Shown: positions 26,750 through 35,964 of the stretch, one piece after another | Layout of the letters: each line of letters starts with the position of its first letter | Position numbering within the stretch: the stretch's first letter is position 1 | Assembly: GCA_019752335.1 (NCBI GenBank) | Contig: JAIEMJ010000031.1 | Span: 124,001 to 188,000, forward strand | DNA from: Bryobacteraceae bacterium | Lineage (GTDB): Bacteria; Acidobacteriota; Terriglobia; Bryobacterales; Bryobacteraceae | Direction: 5' to 3' | DNA: 64,000 bases | The notes under the pieces: generated by a model | What the model saw: the letters and a program-made list of their open reading frames with translations, nothing else | Told to the model about the DNA's origin: nothing | The model's database searches: none | Translations under genes and position numbers: made by a program

Positions 26750-27316
26750 TTAAGGCAGCAACGCCGTTAACTGGCGCAGATCGCCTTCGGTGATGGCGGA
26801 CTGCTGCGCGAAATCGGCCCGCGTCTTCAGCTTGCGGCGGTAGCGCTGGAAGTACTCGGCGAGGTCGCCGCCGTATTGGAAGCTGTACATGATGTCGGCG
26901 AAATTGCGCGTATGCCGCAGACCCAAGCCGTGGCCGGCTTCGTGCAGCACCGTCAGGTAGACCATCACGTCGCGCAGGAGCGGATCGTCGACGTTGCGGC
27001 CCACGGGCCGGATCGCCAGGCGCACGCCGGGCTTGCCGCTGATCATCACCGGCTCGGCTTCACCGTACTGGCCGCCGAACTTCGAGGCCCAGATCACCTG
27101 CATGCGCGCGGACAAGGGATCTTCGACGCGGCGGACCTTCAGCTTGCCGTTGGCGGCGCGCTGCCAGGCTTCCAGGGCGTAGACGGCGAGTTGATCATCG
27201 CCCTCAAAGCAGCCGGAATCGAGCATGGCTTGCTTGGTGCATGGCGCGATGTAGTAAGGCAGGTCTTGCGGCTCATTTGCCAAAGCGAAACTGACGGCGA
27301 GCAGCCAGAAGGTCAT
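26750..27316 (-). CDS. Matrixin-like zinc metalloprotease, exported
   Basis: 188 aa from ATG at 27316, overlapping the cysE stop (ATGA). The signal peptide [13 protein letters not shown] is short but clear. The zinc-binding motif [11 protein letters not shown] at 125-135 is the full metzincin HExxHxxGxxH pattern, followed at 141-145 by DIMYS with the Met-turn methionine. Two Cys (26, 36) may form a disulfide. The catalytic domain is nearly the whole protein, with no propeptide or C-terminal extension. Translational coupling to cysE is unexpected. Confidence 0.85.
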   Translation of the reverse strand: MTFWLLAVSFALANEPQDLPYYIAPCTKQAMLDSGCFEGDDQLAVYALEAWQRAANGKLKVRRVEDPLSARMQVIWASKFGGQYGEAEPVMISGKPGVRLAIRPVGRNVDDPLLRDVMVYLTVLHEAGHGLGLRHTRNFADIMYSFQYGGDLAEYFQRYRRKLKTRADFAQQSAITEGDLRQLTALLP

Positions 27317-27972
27317 CGGGGGCCGACGCGTTGCCCTTCTTCGCGCAGTTGCTTCACTTCGTCTTCCAATGACTCGATGCGGCGCGTCAGTTGCGCGATC
27401 AACTGGCCCTCGGGGTCCGGCATCTTGCTGTGGTCGAGCTTCTCTTCGGGCTCCGTGCCGCGCTGACGCACGATGCGGCCGGGGATGCCGACCACGGTGG
27501 AGTGGTCCGGCACGCTTTGGATGACGACGCTGCCCGCGCCGATGCGGGAGAAGTCGCCGACGGTGATGTTGCCGAGCACCTTGGCGCCTCCGCCGATCAC
27601 GACGTTGTTGCCGATGGTGGGGTGGCGTTTGCCCTTTTCTTTGCCGGTGCCGCCCAAGGTGACGTCCTGGTAGATGAGGCAATCGTCGCCGATGATGGCC
27701 GTCTCGCCGATCACCACGCCCATGCCATGGTCAATAAACAGGCGCCGGCCAATGGTGGCGCCGGGGTGAATTTCGATGCCCGTCAGCCAGCGCGCGAATT
27801 GCGACAGGAAACGGGCGGGCACACGCAGCTTGGCCAGATAGAGCCGGTGCGTTATTTTGTGCGTCAAGACCGCATGCAGCCCGGGATAACACAGCAGTAT
27901 CTCGAGGTAGCTGGTCGCCGCGGGATCCTCGCGGAAAATTGTATCTATCTGTTCGCGAATGGTGCTGAACAT
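27313..27972 (-). CDS. cysE: Serine O-acetyltransferase
   Basis: 219 aa. Acetylates serine with acetyl-CoA, the first step of cysteine synthesis, in the cytoplasm. A helical N-terminus ([20 protein letters not shown]) leads to the left-handed beta-helix with hexapeptide repeats: [64 protein letters not shown]. The catalytic His is in FIDHG. A C-terminal coiled coil of about 45 residues ([17 protein letters not shown]) is of the EpsC type. It begins 25 bases after the helicase stop. Confidence 0.93.
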   Translation of the reverse strand: MFSTIREQIDTIFREDPAATSYLEILLCYPGLHAVLTHKITHRLYLAKLRVPARFLSQFARWLTGIEIHPGATIGRRLFIDHGMGVVIGETAIIGDDCLIYQDVTLGGTGKEKGKRHPTIGNNVVIGGGAKVLGNITVGDFSRIGAGSVVIQSVPDHSTVVGIPGRIVRQRGTEPEEKLDHSKMPDPEGQLIAQLTRRIESLEDEVKQLREEGQRVGPR

Positions 27973-27997
27973 GACCCTGGCCTTTAGAATATCGCAC

Positions 27998-30175
27998 TTA
28001 CCGGCCCCCCAAGGCCTCCGCCAGGGCGGTCCACGCCTCCTCCGGCGCGAGGTAAGCAGCCGCGTAGCCTTCCGCGAGCAGAGTGGCGGGCAGGTACTGG
28101 TCGTACTTCTCGACGGCCTTGTTCGCGACGGCCTGCGCTAGCACCGGCCCGGCTGGCGGGCCGATTTCGAGCCACTCGCGCGCCTCGGCGTAGAGGCGAT
28201 CCGGCTCTATGCCCTCGATCATCACGCCGACGCCGAAGCTAGCCGCGCTGTGACCGAGCGACTGGCATTGGACGGCGATCGTGTTGCTGACGCGGTCCCC
28301 GGCCCAGAGAAACAGCAGCGTGCCTTCGGGCACGGCGATGATGCGGGCGTTCGCCAAATCGTGCCGCTGGAAGAGCGCACGGCCTTCCTCCAGCAAGGAC
28401 TTCGCCTCGGCGTCGAGGTAAGCCGGGCAGGCGTCACGCAGGTACCAAGCGAGCATCTCCTGATGCACTTTCGGGTGGACGTTACCCGGCGAGCCGCCCA
28501 TGAAGCTTGGCGCCCGGCCGCCCTTGGCGGGCGCCACCTCAATGACGCGGGCCTCGGGGTCCACGCGCGTAACGCGCCAGCGCCGGCCGCCGAAGAGAAT
28601 CAGCGCCTTTTCCGCCACCGGCTGATTGACGCTCAGTTTGCCCAGCATGCGCGCGCCGTGCAGCAGGCGGTACTCTTCTTGGCTGACGAACGTGGGATAG
28701 AAGCTGTAGTGATTCACCATCGGCTCGGCGCTGGGGCCATGGAGCAAGGTGCCGTCTTCGCTCTGCACCAGGAAGCCGCGCGCGGCCAGGTCGCGCAGCA
28801 ACTCGGTGAAGCGCGGCACGTCGAGCGAGAAGGGGCCAGCCTTGCACAGCAGCGTATAGGCCTCCTTGGCGCTGATGCCGCCGCGTTGCGCGATGACGGA
28901 GAGCAGTTGGTGCATCAGGGTGGAGAGATGCATCGCGCCGCTCAAGGGCGGCTCGCACCAGCGCTGGAGCAGGAGTTCAATGCAGGCGATGGTCTGCGTC
29001 AGGTCCAGTCGCAGACGGTCCTGCAGGCTGGCCGACGGGGCGCCGGTTTCCGTGACAAAGGCGCGCAGAATGGCGGGTTCGCCGCGACGGCCGGAGCGGC
29101 CCAGACGTTGCCGCAAACTGGCGACACTGAACGGCGGCGACAACTGCGCGACGCTGCGCACGGTGCCGATGTCGATGCCCATTTCGAGGGTCGACGTGCA
29201 GACGGCCGTCGCGGGCCGCTCGGGGTCCTTCAGGATGGACTCCACGTCCTCGCGCAATTCCTTCGCCAGACTGCCATGGTGCGCGTGGAATTCGTTCGGC
29301 AGTTGATGCCGCTCGTAGATGCGCGCCACGCGATCCGTAAACTGCTCCACCATGGTGCGGCTATTGGCGAAGACCAGATTCTTCGTGCCGCGCATGGCGG
29401 CAAAGACGTTGGCCGCCACGCGGTCAATGCTGAGAAACTCTCCTTCTTCGCCGTCTCCGTCCCAGCCATCGCGATAGCCCTTGACGAGAATGCGCAACTC
29501 CAGGGGGCCTAACTTACTCTCGACGATCCGCACCCGCTGGGCCTGGCCGGGACGCAGATATTCCGCGGCGAGTTGTAAGTCGCCCAGCGTCGCGCTGAGT
29601 CCGATGCGCGGCACGCGCCGGCCGAGGCAATCTTCCAGGCGATGGAGCAGGGAACTCACCTGCATGCCGCGCTCCCGGCCAATAAAAGAATGTAACTCGT
29701 CGACCACGATGTAGCGCAGATGGCGAAACATGTGCGCGAGATAAAATCCCTTACGCACAAAGAGACTCTCGAGCGACTCCGGTGTGATCAACAAGGCCCC
29801 GTGCGAATGTTTCTCGAAGTTCCGCTTGGGGCCCGTATGGACGTCGCCGTGCCAGGGATAAACGGGTAAGTCGAGCGAGCCGAATAAGTCGCCCAGGCGC
29901 AGGAATTGATCGTTGATCAACGCCTTCAGCGGACTCAGATACAGCGCCAAGCCTGGCGTCTCGGCCGCGCATAGCGCGGAGGCGATCGGCAGAAAAGCCG
30001 CTTCCGTTTTTCCGGCCGCCGTGGCCGCGGCGATGATTACGTCCTGGTCACCCGCCAGAATCGGCGGAATGGCCTGTTCCTGGGCGTCGCGCAACTCGTT
30101 CCAGCCCTGCTCCCAGATCCAGCGTTGCACGCGTTCATCGAGCCGTGCGAAGGCGCTCGACGTGGCGGGGGTCAT
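27998..30175 (-). CDS. Lhr-like superfamily 2 DNA helicase (BrxHI-like)
   Basis: 725 aa. Motif [12 protein letters not shown] near residue 52, motif II VVDELH near 158 (DELH), motif [11 protein letters not shown], motif [13 protein letters not shown], then a winged-helix and a long C-terminal domain as in Lhr-type helicases. ATP-driven translocation on nucleic acid is expected. It overlaps the upstream ATPase gene by ATGA at 30172-30175. Related helicases (BrxHI) accompany BrxD-type ATPases in some BREX systems, and a similar trio with TerB proteins occurs without BREX. Complete and intact. Confidence 0.88.
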   Translation of the reverse strand: MTPATSSAFARLDERVQRWIWEQGWNELRDAQEQAIPPILAGDQDVIIAAATAAGKTEAAFLPIASALCAAETPGLALYLSPLKALINDQFLRLGDLFGSLDLPVYPWHGDVHTGPKRNFEKHSHGALLITPESLESLFVRKGFYLAHMFRHLRYIVVDELHSFIGRERGMQVSSLLHRLEDCLGRRVPRIGLSATLGDLQLAAEYLRPGQAQRVRIVESKLGPLELRILVKGYRDGWDGDGEEGEFLSIDRVAANVFAAMRGTKNLVFANSRTMVEQFTDRVARIYERHQLPNEFHAHHGSLAKELREDVESILKDPERPATAVCTSTLEMGIDIGTVRSVAQLSPPFSVASLRQRLGRSGRRGEPAILRAFVTETGAPSASLQDRLRLDLTQTIACIELLLQRWCEPPLSGAMHLSTLMHQLLSVIAQRGGISAKEAYTLLCKAGPFSLDVPRFTELLRDLAARGFLVQSEDGTLLHGPSAEPMVNHYSFYPTFVSQEEYRLLHGARMLGKLSVNQPVAEKALILFGGRRWRVTRVDPEARVIEVAPAKGGRAPSFMGGSPGNVHPKVHQEMLAWYLRDACPAYLDAEAKSLLEEGRALFQRHDLANARIIAVPEGTLLFLWAGDRVSNTIAVQCQSLGHSAASFGVGVMIEGIEPDRLYAEAREWLEIGPPAGPVLAQAVANKAVEKYDQYLPATLLAEGYAAAYLAPEEAWTALAEALGGR

Positions 30176-31458
30176 ACGGTGAAGCTCGCCAACTCGTCTT
30201 CCGCCGTCAGTTGCGACGGGTCAGCGTCGGCGGTGAGCGACACGCCGCCAAGTACTTGCCGCCAATCGGCGCCGCGATTCTGGTCGAGCACGGCGAGTAA
30301 GTTAACGAAGGCGGTAATCGTCGTGCGCGGTGTGCGGAAGTAAGAGTCGCCGATGCGCTCTTCGCAATGGCGCATGAATTGATGTAAGCCCTCTTCCGGC
30401 AGTAAGTACTGCGTCGCGTCGCCACCGGCGTAGACATTCCTTACCTTGCTAATGAGTAAGTAGAAATCCTCGGGTGTCAGGCTCGACAAACGCAACACCG
30501 GGCCGGTGTGATCCACCATGCCGTCCTTGGCGAAGGTATTTTCCGCCAGGCGCGATTGGAGGGCGGGATAACTGAAGAGTCCACGGCGGGTGTCCATCAG
30601 GAATTCCGGGGTGCCGCCAAAGAGGATGCCCAGGCCGGGCGCGCTGCCTTGTAGGCAGTCGTTCACGATGCGGAGAATCTGCTCGTAGTTGGCGTTGCGT
30701 GAGGCCACGTGGGAGAGCTTATACAGGTTCACCATTTCGTCGAGCATGACGAGCAAGCCGCCGAAGCCGGCCAGGCGCGTGAAGCGAGCCATTAGCTTTA
30801 GTTGGTCGTAGAAGTTCTGGTCGTCGATGATGGTGCGCACGCCGAGCGCCTGGCGCGCGTCGGTCTTGGCGGTGAACTCGGCGCGCAGCCAGCGGACGGC
30901 ATCGGACTTAAGGGTTTCGCTCCCGGTGTCGTGTCCGCGCCAGTAGGCGGCGATCACTTGGGCAAAGTCGTAGCCGCCGGTCATCTCGGACAACTGCTCC
31001 AGGCGCTCGTGGATCAAGGGCTCGGGCGCCGTGCCGCGCTCACGGGCGTCCTTCAATACTTCGGAGACGAAGCGCTCGACTAAGCTACTCATCGCGCCGC
31101 CCTCGGGCTTCGCGCGCGTGGAGAGGTTGCGCATCAGCTCGGCATACAGGGAGCGGGCCTGGCCGCCGGAGGCTTGCAGGCGGCGGTCCGGCGAGAGGTC
31201 GGCGTGGACCGCAACCAGTTTCTTTTCGAGGCCGATGCTGCGCACCAGATGCAGGAAGAAGGTCTTGCCGCTGCCGTAGGAGCCGATGACGAAACGAACC
31301 GCGGAGCCGCCATCGGCGCAGCGCTCGATGTCGGCCAGCAGCGCTTCAATCTCGCGCAGGCGGCCCACCTGGATGTGTTGCTGCCCGGTGCGCGGCACGA
31401 CGCCGGCGCGTAAGGACTGAATCACGGCATCGCGGTCCTTGGGGCGGATGGGGATCAC
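30172..31458 (-). CDS. BrxD-like P-loop ATPase (DUF2791)
   Basis: 428 aa. Walker A GSYGSGKTFFLHLVR near residue 60, Walker B GGLLVMLDEMVNLYKL near 240, and a C-terminal helical region with VNLLAVLDQNRGADW. The N-terminus IPIRPKDRDAVIQSLRAGVV with the GRLREIEALLADI that follows is characteristic of DUF2791, the BREX BrxD family, an AAA+/STAND-like group. It overlaps both neighbours by 4 bases (TerB upstream, helicase downstream), implying tight stoichiometric coupling. None of the BREX core genes (pglX, pglZ, brxC) are in the window. Confidence 0.88.
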   Translation of the reverse strand: MIPIRPKDRDAVIQSLRAGVVPRTGQQHIQVGRLREIEALLADIERCADGGSAVRFVIGSYGSGKTFFLHLVRSIGLEKKLVAVHADLSPDRRLQASGGQARSLYAELMRNLSTRAKPEGGAMSSLVERFVSEVLKDARERGTAPEPLIHERLEQLSEMTGGYDFAQVIAAYWRGHDTGSETLKSDAVRWLRAEFTAKTDARQALGVRTIIDDQNFYDQLKLMARFTRLAGFGGLLVMLDEMVNLYKLSHVASRNANYEQILRIVNDCLQGSAPGLGILFGGTPEFLMDTRRGLFSYPALQSRLAENTFAKDGMVDHTGPVLRLSSLTPEDFYLLISKVRNVYAGGDATQYLLPEEGLHQFMRHCEERIGDSYFRTPRTTITAFVNLLAVLDQNRGADWRQVLGGVSLTADADPSQLTAEDELASFTV

Positions 31459-33539
31459 AGTTGCAAAGCCTCCCTGGTGGCCGGGTTGAGGGTGACGGGG
31501 TCATCGCCTTCGAGCAAGAGGTCACCCGCGCGGTCCAAAGCCATTTCGTTGATCGTGTCGAGCGCGCCATCGGGCAGCAGTCCGGCTTCGGACGCGAGCG
31601 CGTTGAAATCCGCGCGCGGCCAACCTGCCGCAGCGAGTAACCGATGTACTAAGCCGGAGTGCGCGGCGTCCAAGCCCGAGACACTGCCTGCGGCCGGTGG
31701 CGTGACGGCGACGGCCTCCTCGACAAAGATGCCGCGCAGCAGCTCACTGACGCGCTCGGTCTCCACTTGCATGGCTTGCACCTTGGCGAGGTCTACCCTC
31801 GGACCCGGCCTCGGCGCCGCAGGAATGCGATAGGCCGGGGCGGGTTCACTGCTCAAGGCCATCCGGACGGGCTCGGTTGCGGCAGCGTGGATGTCGCCGT
31901 AGGCGCGTTTCGGATCGATGCCTAAACGCTCGTAGAGCTTGCCGATCAGCGAGACTTCGGCCGGCGACACGTCGCCATCGGCGCTGGCCAAATTGGCCAG
32001 AAAGAGGCCGAGTTCGGCCCGGCTGGCGACGGGCAGTTGCTCCAAGCGGCGCTTCACGCCGGTCATGGCCGGCGGTACGCGCAGCAGCCAGCGCAGATAG
32101 GCTTCCAGGCGCCGGCTCTCCGCGAGCGAAAGGCTGCGTGCTCGCGTCGCGTGGCGGATCAGGTAGCTCTTCTCGCCCACGTTCACCGTGCCGTCGGCGT
32201 GCGCCAGCATCGCGCCCAGGTGGGCGAAAAGCGTGGCACTCGCATAGTCCGGCGACGGGACGGAGGGGCCCTCGCTTTGCCGAAAGACGATCAGCGGATG
32301 CTCCTCACTGACGGACTGCGCGCCGAAGCGGGCGTCCGGCTCGAAGCCATAGCCCAGCCGGTCAAACACCTGCGCCACCATGATCGCTTCGCGCTTCGCC
32401 GGTGCTTCCGGCAACTGCGCCCACGCCGCGCGCAACTCCGCGTAGGCGACCTCCGCAAACTCGACCGAGGCCAAACGCTGGTCGAGAAACCGAGTGAGCG
32501 CCTGCGGTCCGCGGGCGCGCGCCAAAGGCGGCGGCAACAGGCTCAGCGCCGCCGGACTGTCCTCTTCGCCCGGGTGCCGGCCCACGAAGCGCAGGTAGCC
32601 ATCGAGATCTTCGCGTACCTCGCTGGCGAGCTCGGTGAGTTTCTCGATGGGCTTTCTCAGCATCATGACGTCGGGCAACGGCCATTCCACCGTGGTCGCG
32701 GGCAAAGTTGGATGGGTGGGCTCATACAGGATCTTCAGCCGCTTCTTGTTCGGCGGCAATCGCATACCCGCGCCGAACTCCTGTTGGTACTTTAGCGCGA
32801 ACCACTCGCGAAACTCCCGCTCGATGCGCGCCACGGCGGGACGTTCCAGCAGATCCCACTCGAGGCTCAGCCACGCCAGCGCCCAATCAGCGGGAAGCGG
32901 ATCCTGCCGATGGACGAACTGGCCCAAACCACGGCGAAGCAGGATGACGCTGGGGCCAAGTACCTTGGTGGGCAGCAACACCGGCCCATGGATGGCGAGG
33001 AGCTCCGCGGTGCAGCCTTCCAGAGCACTGTTGCCGTAAATCGCCTCCAGCCGTTGCACTTCGGCGACGATCAGCGCCAATTCCGGCTCGCTAATTTGGT
33101 CAAAAAAGGCGCGCCGCTCTAGGCCCCAGAAATAGAGCATGACGAGATCGGGGTCGACGTGAGGGTCCTGCCTGCCGCCGGCCAGCCAGTGCAGGTAGGC
33201 GCGGCGCTCGCTCGGCTGCAGGCTCGCGTAGCCATCGGGTATCCAGTCCGGCCGTTCGCGATCCAGGCCGTCAATCGGCAAGGTGGGATCGATCCACGTC
33301 GGGTCACTCGCGCCGCTGCTCAAGTAGAACATACCGCCCGGAATCGTCACGCCACGGACGGTGACGCTCTCCCCCAGCGGCACCCAGCCACTGATGGGAG
33401 GAGCAATTGCGACAGAGGTGGCAGGCAAAGAAGGTAACTCCCGGCGCGAAGGCGAGTGGGCAAGCGGCGTTGCGCGGCGTGGTGTTGGAGGAGCGCCCAG
33501 AAGCACGCGGATCAGCTTCCAGATGAGGGAAGCAAGCAT
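31455..33539 (-). CDS. TerB-N / TerB / TerB-C domain protein
   Basis: 694 aa. The N-terminal LASLIWKLIRVLLGA could be an amphipathic membrane-seeking helix. TerB-N follows from about 50: SGWVPLGESVTVRGVTIPGG, then RRAYLHWLAGGR and LVMLYFWGLERR. A TerB helical domain lies around 435-545 (HLGAMLAHADGTVNVGEKSY, NLASADGDVSPAEVSLIGKL, with two acidic DGxV(N/S)xxE loops that bind metal in TerB). TerB-C is at the end (HRLLAAAGWPRADFNALASE, GALDTINEMALDRAGD). Predicted scaffold or metal-sensing component of a Ter-type DNA-processing complex with the two downstream enzymes. Confidence 0.88.
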   Translation of the reverse strand: MLASLIWKLIRVLLGAPPTPRRATPLAHSPSRRELPSLPATSVAIAPPISGWVPLGESVTVRGVTIPGGMFYLSSGASDPTWIDPTLPIDGLDRERPDWIPDGYASLQPSERRAYLHWLAGGRQDPHVDPDLVMLYFWGLERRAFFDQISEPELALIVAEVQRLEAIYGNSALEGCTAELLAIHGPVLLPTKVLGPSVILLRRGLGQFVHRQDPLPADWALAWLSLEWDLLERPAVARIEREFREWFALKYQQEFGAGMRLPPNKKRLKILYEPTHPTLPATTVEWPLPDVMMLRKPIEKLTELASEVREDLDGYLRFVGRHPGEEDSPAALSLLPPPLARARGPQALTRFLDQRLASVEFAEVAYAELRAAWAQLPEAPAKREAIMVAQVFDRLGYGFEPDARFGAQSVSEEHPLIVFRQSEGPSVPSPDYASATLFAHLGAMLAHADGTVNVGEKSYLIRHATRARSLSLAESRRLEAYLRWLLRVPPAMTGVKRRLEQLPVASRAELGLFLANLASADGDVSPAEVSLIGKLYERLGIDPKRAYGDIHAAATEPVRMALSSEPAPAYRIPAAPRPGPRVDLAKVQAMQVETERVSELLRGIFVEEAVAVTPPAAGSVSGLDAAHSGLVHRLLAAAGWPRADFNALASEAGLLPDGALDTINEMALDRAGDLLLEGDDPVTLNPATREALQL

Positions 33540-33560
33540 TCCCCTCCAAAATAGCGCAAA

Positions 33561-33962
33561 TTAGTCTTCGAGTTTTTCGGGAATTCGCTCGATATTCTGT
33601 TCGCCGGCGGCTTTCTTGGCGTGATACTGCTTCATCCAGGCTTCCCAGCTCTTGCCGGCCGCGGTATCGCGTCCGGTGAAGGCGAGCGTTTTCACGTCGG
33701 CGTAGGCGATGGCGACCTTCTGGCTGCTGCCGCGCGGAAAGAGGCGAATGTAGGATTCGGCGAGCGTGCCGGCGGCCAGACGGTCAAAGATATAGCCGTC
33801 GATCACGGTGCCGTCGCGGCGCGTAATGGTGACGTCGCCACGATAGTCGAAGGCCTTCTCCAGGCCCTCGCGCAGTTCGGCTTCGGACGCGGCTTCCCAC
33901 ACGCGTCCCTGCAGATTTTCGTGGACCGTTCCCGCCGCTACTTCGAGTTCGTCGGGATTCAT
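33561..33962 (-). CDS. Hypothetical protein co-encoded with hpnH
   Basis: 133 aa, overlapping the hpnH stop by ATGA. The centre is all-beta: GDVTITRRDGTVIDGYIFDR, YIRLFPRGSSQKVAIAYADV, LAFTGRDTAAGKSWEAWMKQ, a layout suggestive of a small SH3 or Sm-like barrel. No signal peptide. I have a recollection of similar proteins beside hpnH in Acidobacteria, which would link it to hopanoid-lipid formation, but that is unverified. The TerB gene follows after 21 bases. Confidence 0.65.
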   Translation of the reverse strand: MNPDELEVAAGTVHENLQGRVWEAASEAELREGLEKAFDYRGDVTITRRDGTVIDGYIFDRLAAGTLAESYIRLFPRGSSQKVAIAYADVKTLAFTGRDTAAGKSWEAWMKQYHAKKAAGEQNIERIPEKLED

Positions 33963-35053
33963 TGGTTCGCGATTTGTACCAAATCCGAATGAACCGCCTT
34001 CGGCGGCTCTTTCAGCATTTCGAGCGCTTCCTGGTCACGGTAGCGGGAGAAGAGCGTAGCGCGCGCGGTGGCGAAGAAGCCCTTCCAGGAGCTAAACGTA
34101 TAGTCCACCGCCGATGCTTCGTAGCCGCTATGCACCATGCAATTGGCGCACTTGGGATTGCCGCTTTCGGTGCCGTAGTTGTCCCAGCCCGTGGTCTCCA
34201 TCAATTCCTGAAAGGTCTCGGCGTAGCCATCTTGCAACAGGTAACAGGGCTTCTGCCAGCCGAAGAGGTTGTAGGTCGGCATGCCCCAGGGCGTGCATTT
34301 GAAATTCTGCTTGCCCATCAGGAATTCAAGAAACAAGGGCGACATGTTGAATTCCCAATTCGGACGGCGATTCGAAAGCATGGCCCGGAAGAGGCGGCGC
34401 GTGCGCGCGCGGCCGAGGAAGTGTTGCTGGTCCGGCGCTTTGTCGTAAGAGTAACCGGGCGAGAGCATCATGCCTTCGACGCCCAGGGCGGTCATCTCAT
34501 CGAAGAAGTCGCGGACGCTGTTGGGATCGGTACCGTCGAAGAGCGTGGTGTTTGTCGTGACGCGGAAACCGGCGGCGATGGCGGCTTTGATGCCGGCCAG
34601 CGCAATCTCGTAGCCGCCTTCCTTGCAGACGGACAAGTCGTGATGCTCGCGTTGGCCGTCCATGTGGACGGAGAAGCTTAGGTACTTGCTGGGCTTAAAG
34701 AGGTGCAGCTTTTCTTGCAGCAAGAGGGCATTCGTGCAGAGGTAGATGTACTTCTTGCGAGCCACTAGTCCGGCGACGATTTCGCCGATTTGCGGATGCA
34801 TGAGGGGCTCGCCACCCGGAATCGAAACCATGGGCGCGCCGCACTCGTCGACGGCCTTGAAGCAGTCTTCGGGCGAAAGATTCATCTTCAACACGTGGGC
34901 CGGATACTGAATCTTGCCACAACCGGCGCAAGCCAAATTGCAGCGAAACAGCGGCTCCAGCATCAGCACTAAGGGATAGCGCTGGCGTCCCTTGAGCTTC
35001 TGTTGAATGACATAACTGGCCACGGTCCACATTTGGGAGACGGGCACGGGCAT
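33959..35053 (-). CDS. hpnH: Radical SAM protein HpnH, adenosyl-hopane synthesis
   Basis: 364 aa. Radical SAM cluster CNLACAGC with Cys at 38, 42 and 45, preceded by PLVLMLEPLFR. The C-terminal part has CTPWGMPTYNLFGWQKPCYL and GNPKCANCMVHSGYEASAVD, typical of HpnH. HpnH joins the 5'-deoxyadenosyl radical to diploptene, the first step in making C35 extended hopanoids. Neither squalene-hopene cyclase nor other hpn genes are in the window. First gene of the long minus-strand unit that includes the TerB trio. Confidence 0.92.
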   Translation of the reverse strand: MPVPVSQMWTVASYVIQQKLKGRQRYPLVLMLEPLFRCNLACAGCGKIQYPAHVLKMNLSPEDCFKAVDECGAPMVSIPGGEPLMHPQIGEIVAGLVARKKYIYLCTNALLLQEKLHLFKPSKYLSFSVHMDGQREHHDLSVCKEGGYEIALAGIKAAIAAGFRVTTNTTLFDGTDPNSVRDFFDEMTALGVEGMMLSPGYSYDKAPDQQHFLGRARTRRLFRAMLSNRRPNWEFNMSPLFLEFLMGKQNFKCTPWGMPTYNLFGWQKPCYLLQDGYAETFQELMETTGWDNYGTESGNPKCANCMVHSGYEASAVDYTFSSWKGFFATARATLFSRYRDQEALEMLKEPPKAVHSDLVQIANQ

Positions 35054-35115
35054 GAGCGAACACCTCCAACGGTAAAGACTCTATTGTCTCATGGCCACCG
35101 CCAAAGAGCCTAACT

Positions 35116-35643
35116 CTACGACTGTTGGAAGCCGAGCCGCAAGCGCTCCAGGGCGGCGCGGATCCGCGTCTTGACGGTCCCCAAGGGTAGGCCCTGCCGA
35201 GTGGCGATCTCGCTGTGGCTCAGGCCTTCGTAGAAGGAGAGTTCAAGCAGTTCGCGCTGCCCGGGAGCCAAGCCGCGGATCTGGCTGGCAATCCAGTCTT
35301 CGCGCCAGTGGCGGAGGCAGGCCTGGTCCGGGCGCTCGCCGGAGTCGACCCACTCGCGATCCTGCCCGACGGATTCGGGGCGAAAACGGTGCCGGCGAAG
35401 ACGGTCGATAGCCCGGGTGCGGGCGATCATAAAGAGCCAGGCGCTTACGCCACCGCGCTCCTCACGAAAGGTGGGGGCCATGCGCCAAGCCTGCAGGTAG
35501 ACGTCCTGCAGGACTTCTTCGGCGTCGTGCTGGTCGGGCAGGATGCGGCGGATGCGGCCCAGGAGGCTAAGACGGGTTTGGCGGCAGAGTTCCTCCAGGG
35601 CGCCTTGGTCCTGGCCGGCGATGCGTTCGAGGAGAGAGATCAT
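35116..35643 (-). CDS. ECF (sigma-70 family) RNA polymerase sigma factor
   Basis: 175 aa from ATG at 35643, chosen over upstream starts because of AAGGAGG just before it and the good N-terminus MISLLERIAGQDQGALEEL. Region 2: LLGRIRRILPDQHDAEEVLQ, DVYLQAWRMAPTFRE and WLFMIARTRAIDRLRRHR. Region 4: LAPGQRELLELSFYEGLSHS then EIATRQGLPLGTVKTRIRAA. No anti-sigma factor with a membrane helix is adjacent; the gene overlaps a 71-aa upstream gene by ATGA. Confidence 0.92.
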   Translation of the reverse strand: MISLLERIAGQDQGALEELCRQTRLSLLGRIRRILPDQHDAEEVLQDVYLQAWRMAPTFREERGGVSAWLFMIARTRAIDRLRRHRFRPESVGQDREWVDSGERPDQACLRHWREDWIASQIRGLAPGQRELLELSFYEGLSHSEIATRQGLPLGTVKTRIRAALERLRLGFQQS

Positions 35644-35855
35644 TCCGAGGCCTCCTTCTCTTGGGGCGCTTGGCCCTCGGAAGCCTGGGCGGCGAAGCGG
35701 ACGTTTTCGGCTTGCATCCACCGGACGATCTCGTCCAGGTCATGCGCGCGAAACTCCGCGCCGGTTTGGACGTGCTGGATGGAGTAGATTTTTGCAGCGC
35801 CGCCGGCGTCAAGATCGAGCCAACAGCGAATGAGGAAGGAACTTTGGGTCGTCAT
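35640..35855 (-). CDS. Small protein translationally coupled to the ECF sigma factor
   Basis: 71 aa from ATG at 35855. Residues 6-55 give strand-strand-helix: FLIRCWLDLDAGGAAKIYSI, QHVQTGAEFRAHDLDEIVRW. The tail is Glu/Gln/Ala-rich. One Cys, no zinc motif, no membrane helix. The stop overlaps the sigma start (ATGA). A role in controlling the sigma factor is possible from position alone. The 109 bases between this gene and the BTAD gene downstream of the sigma-unit promoter region hold nothing recognisable. Confidence 0.6.
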   Translation of the reverse strand: MTTQSSFLIRCWLDLDAGGAAKIYSIQHVQTGAEFRAHDLDEIVRWMQAENVRFAAQASEGQAPQEKEASE

Positions 35856-35964
35856 GTCCGCCAGTGTCGCGGACGCCTCTTCCGGGCGGCTTCGCCGGGG
35901 TGGACAGCCTACTTCCAAGCCACTTCCAGACGGCTAAGCTACTCAAAACAAGCCAAATCTAGTT

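Noticed and set aside
28250-29512. 420-codon plus-strand open frame within the helicase gene
   Set aside because: Antisense shadow; the helicase motifs on the minus strand are intact.
27998-33539. Complete BREX system
   Set aside because: Only BrxD-like and BrxHI-like proteins are present; no pglX, pglZ, brxC or methylase in the window.
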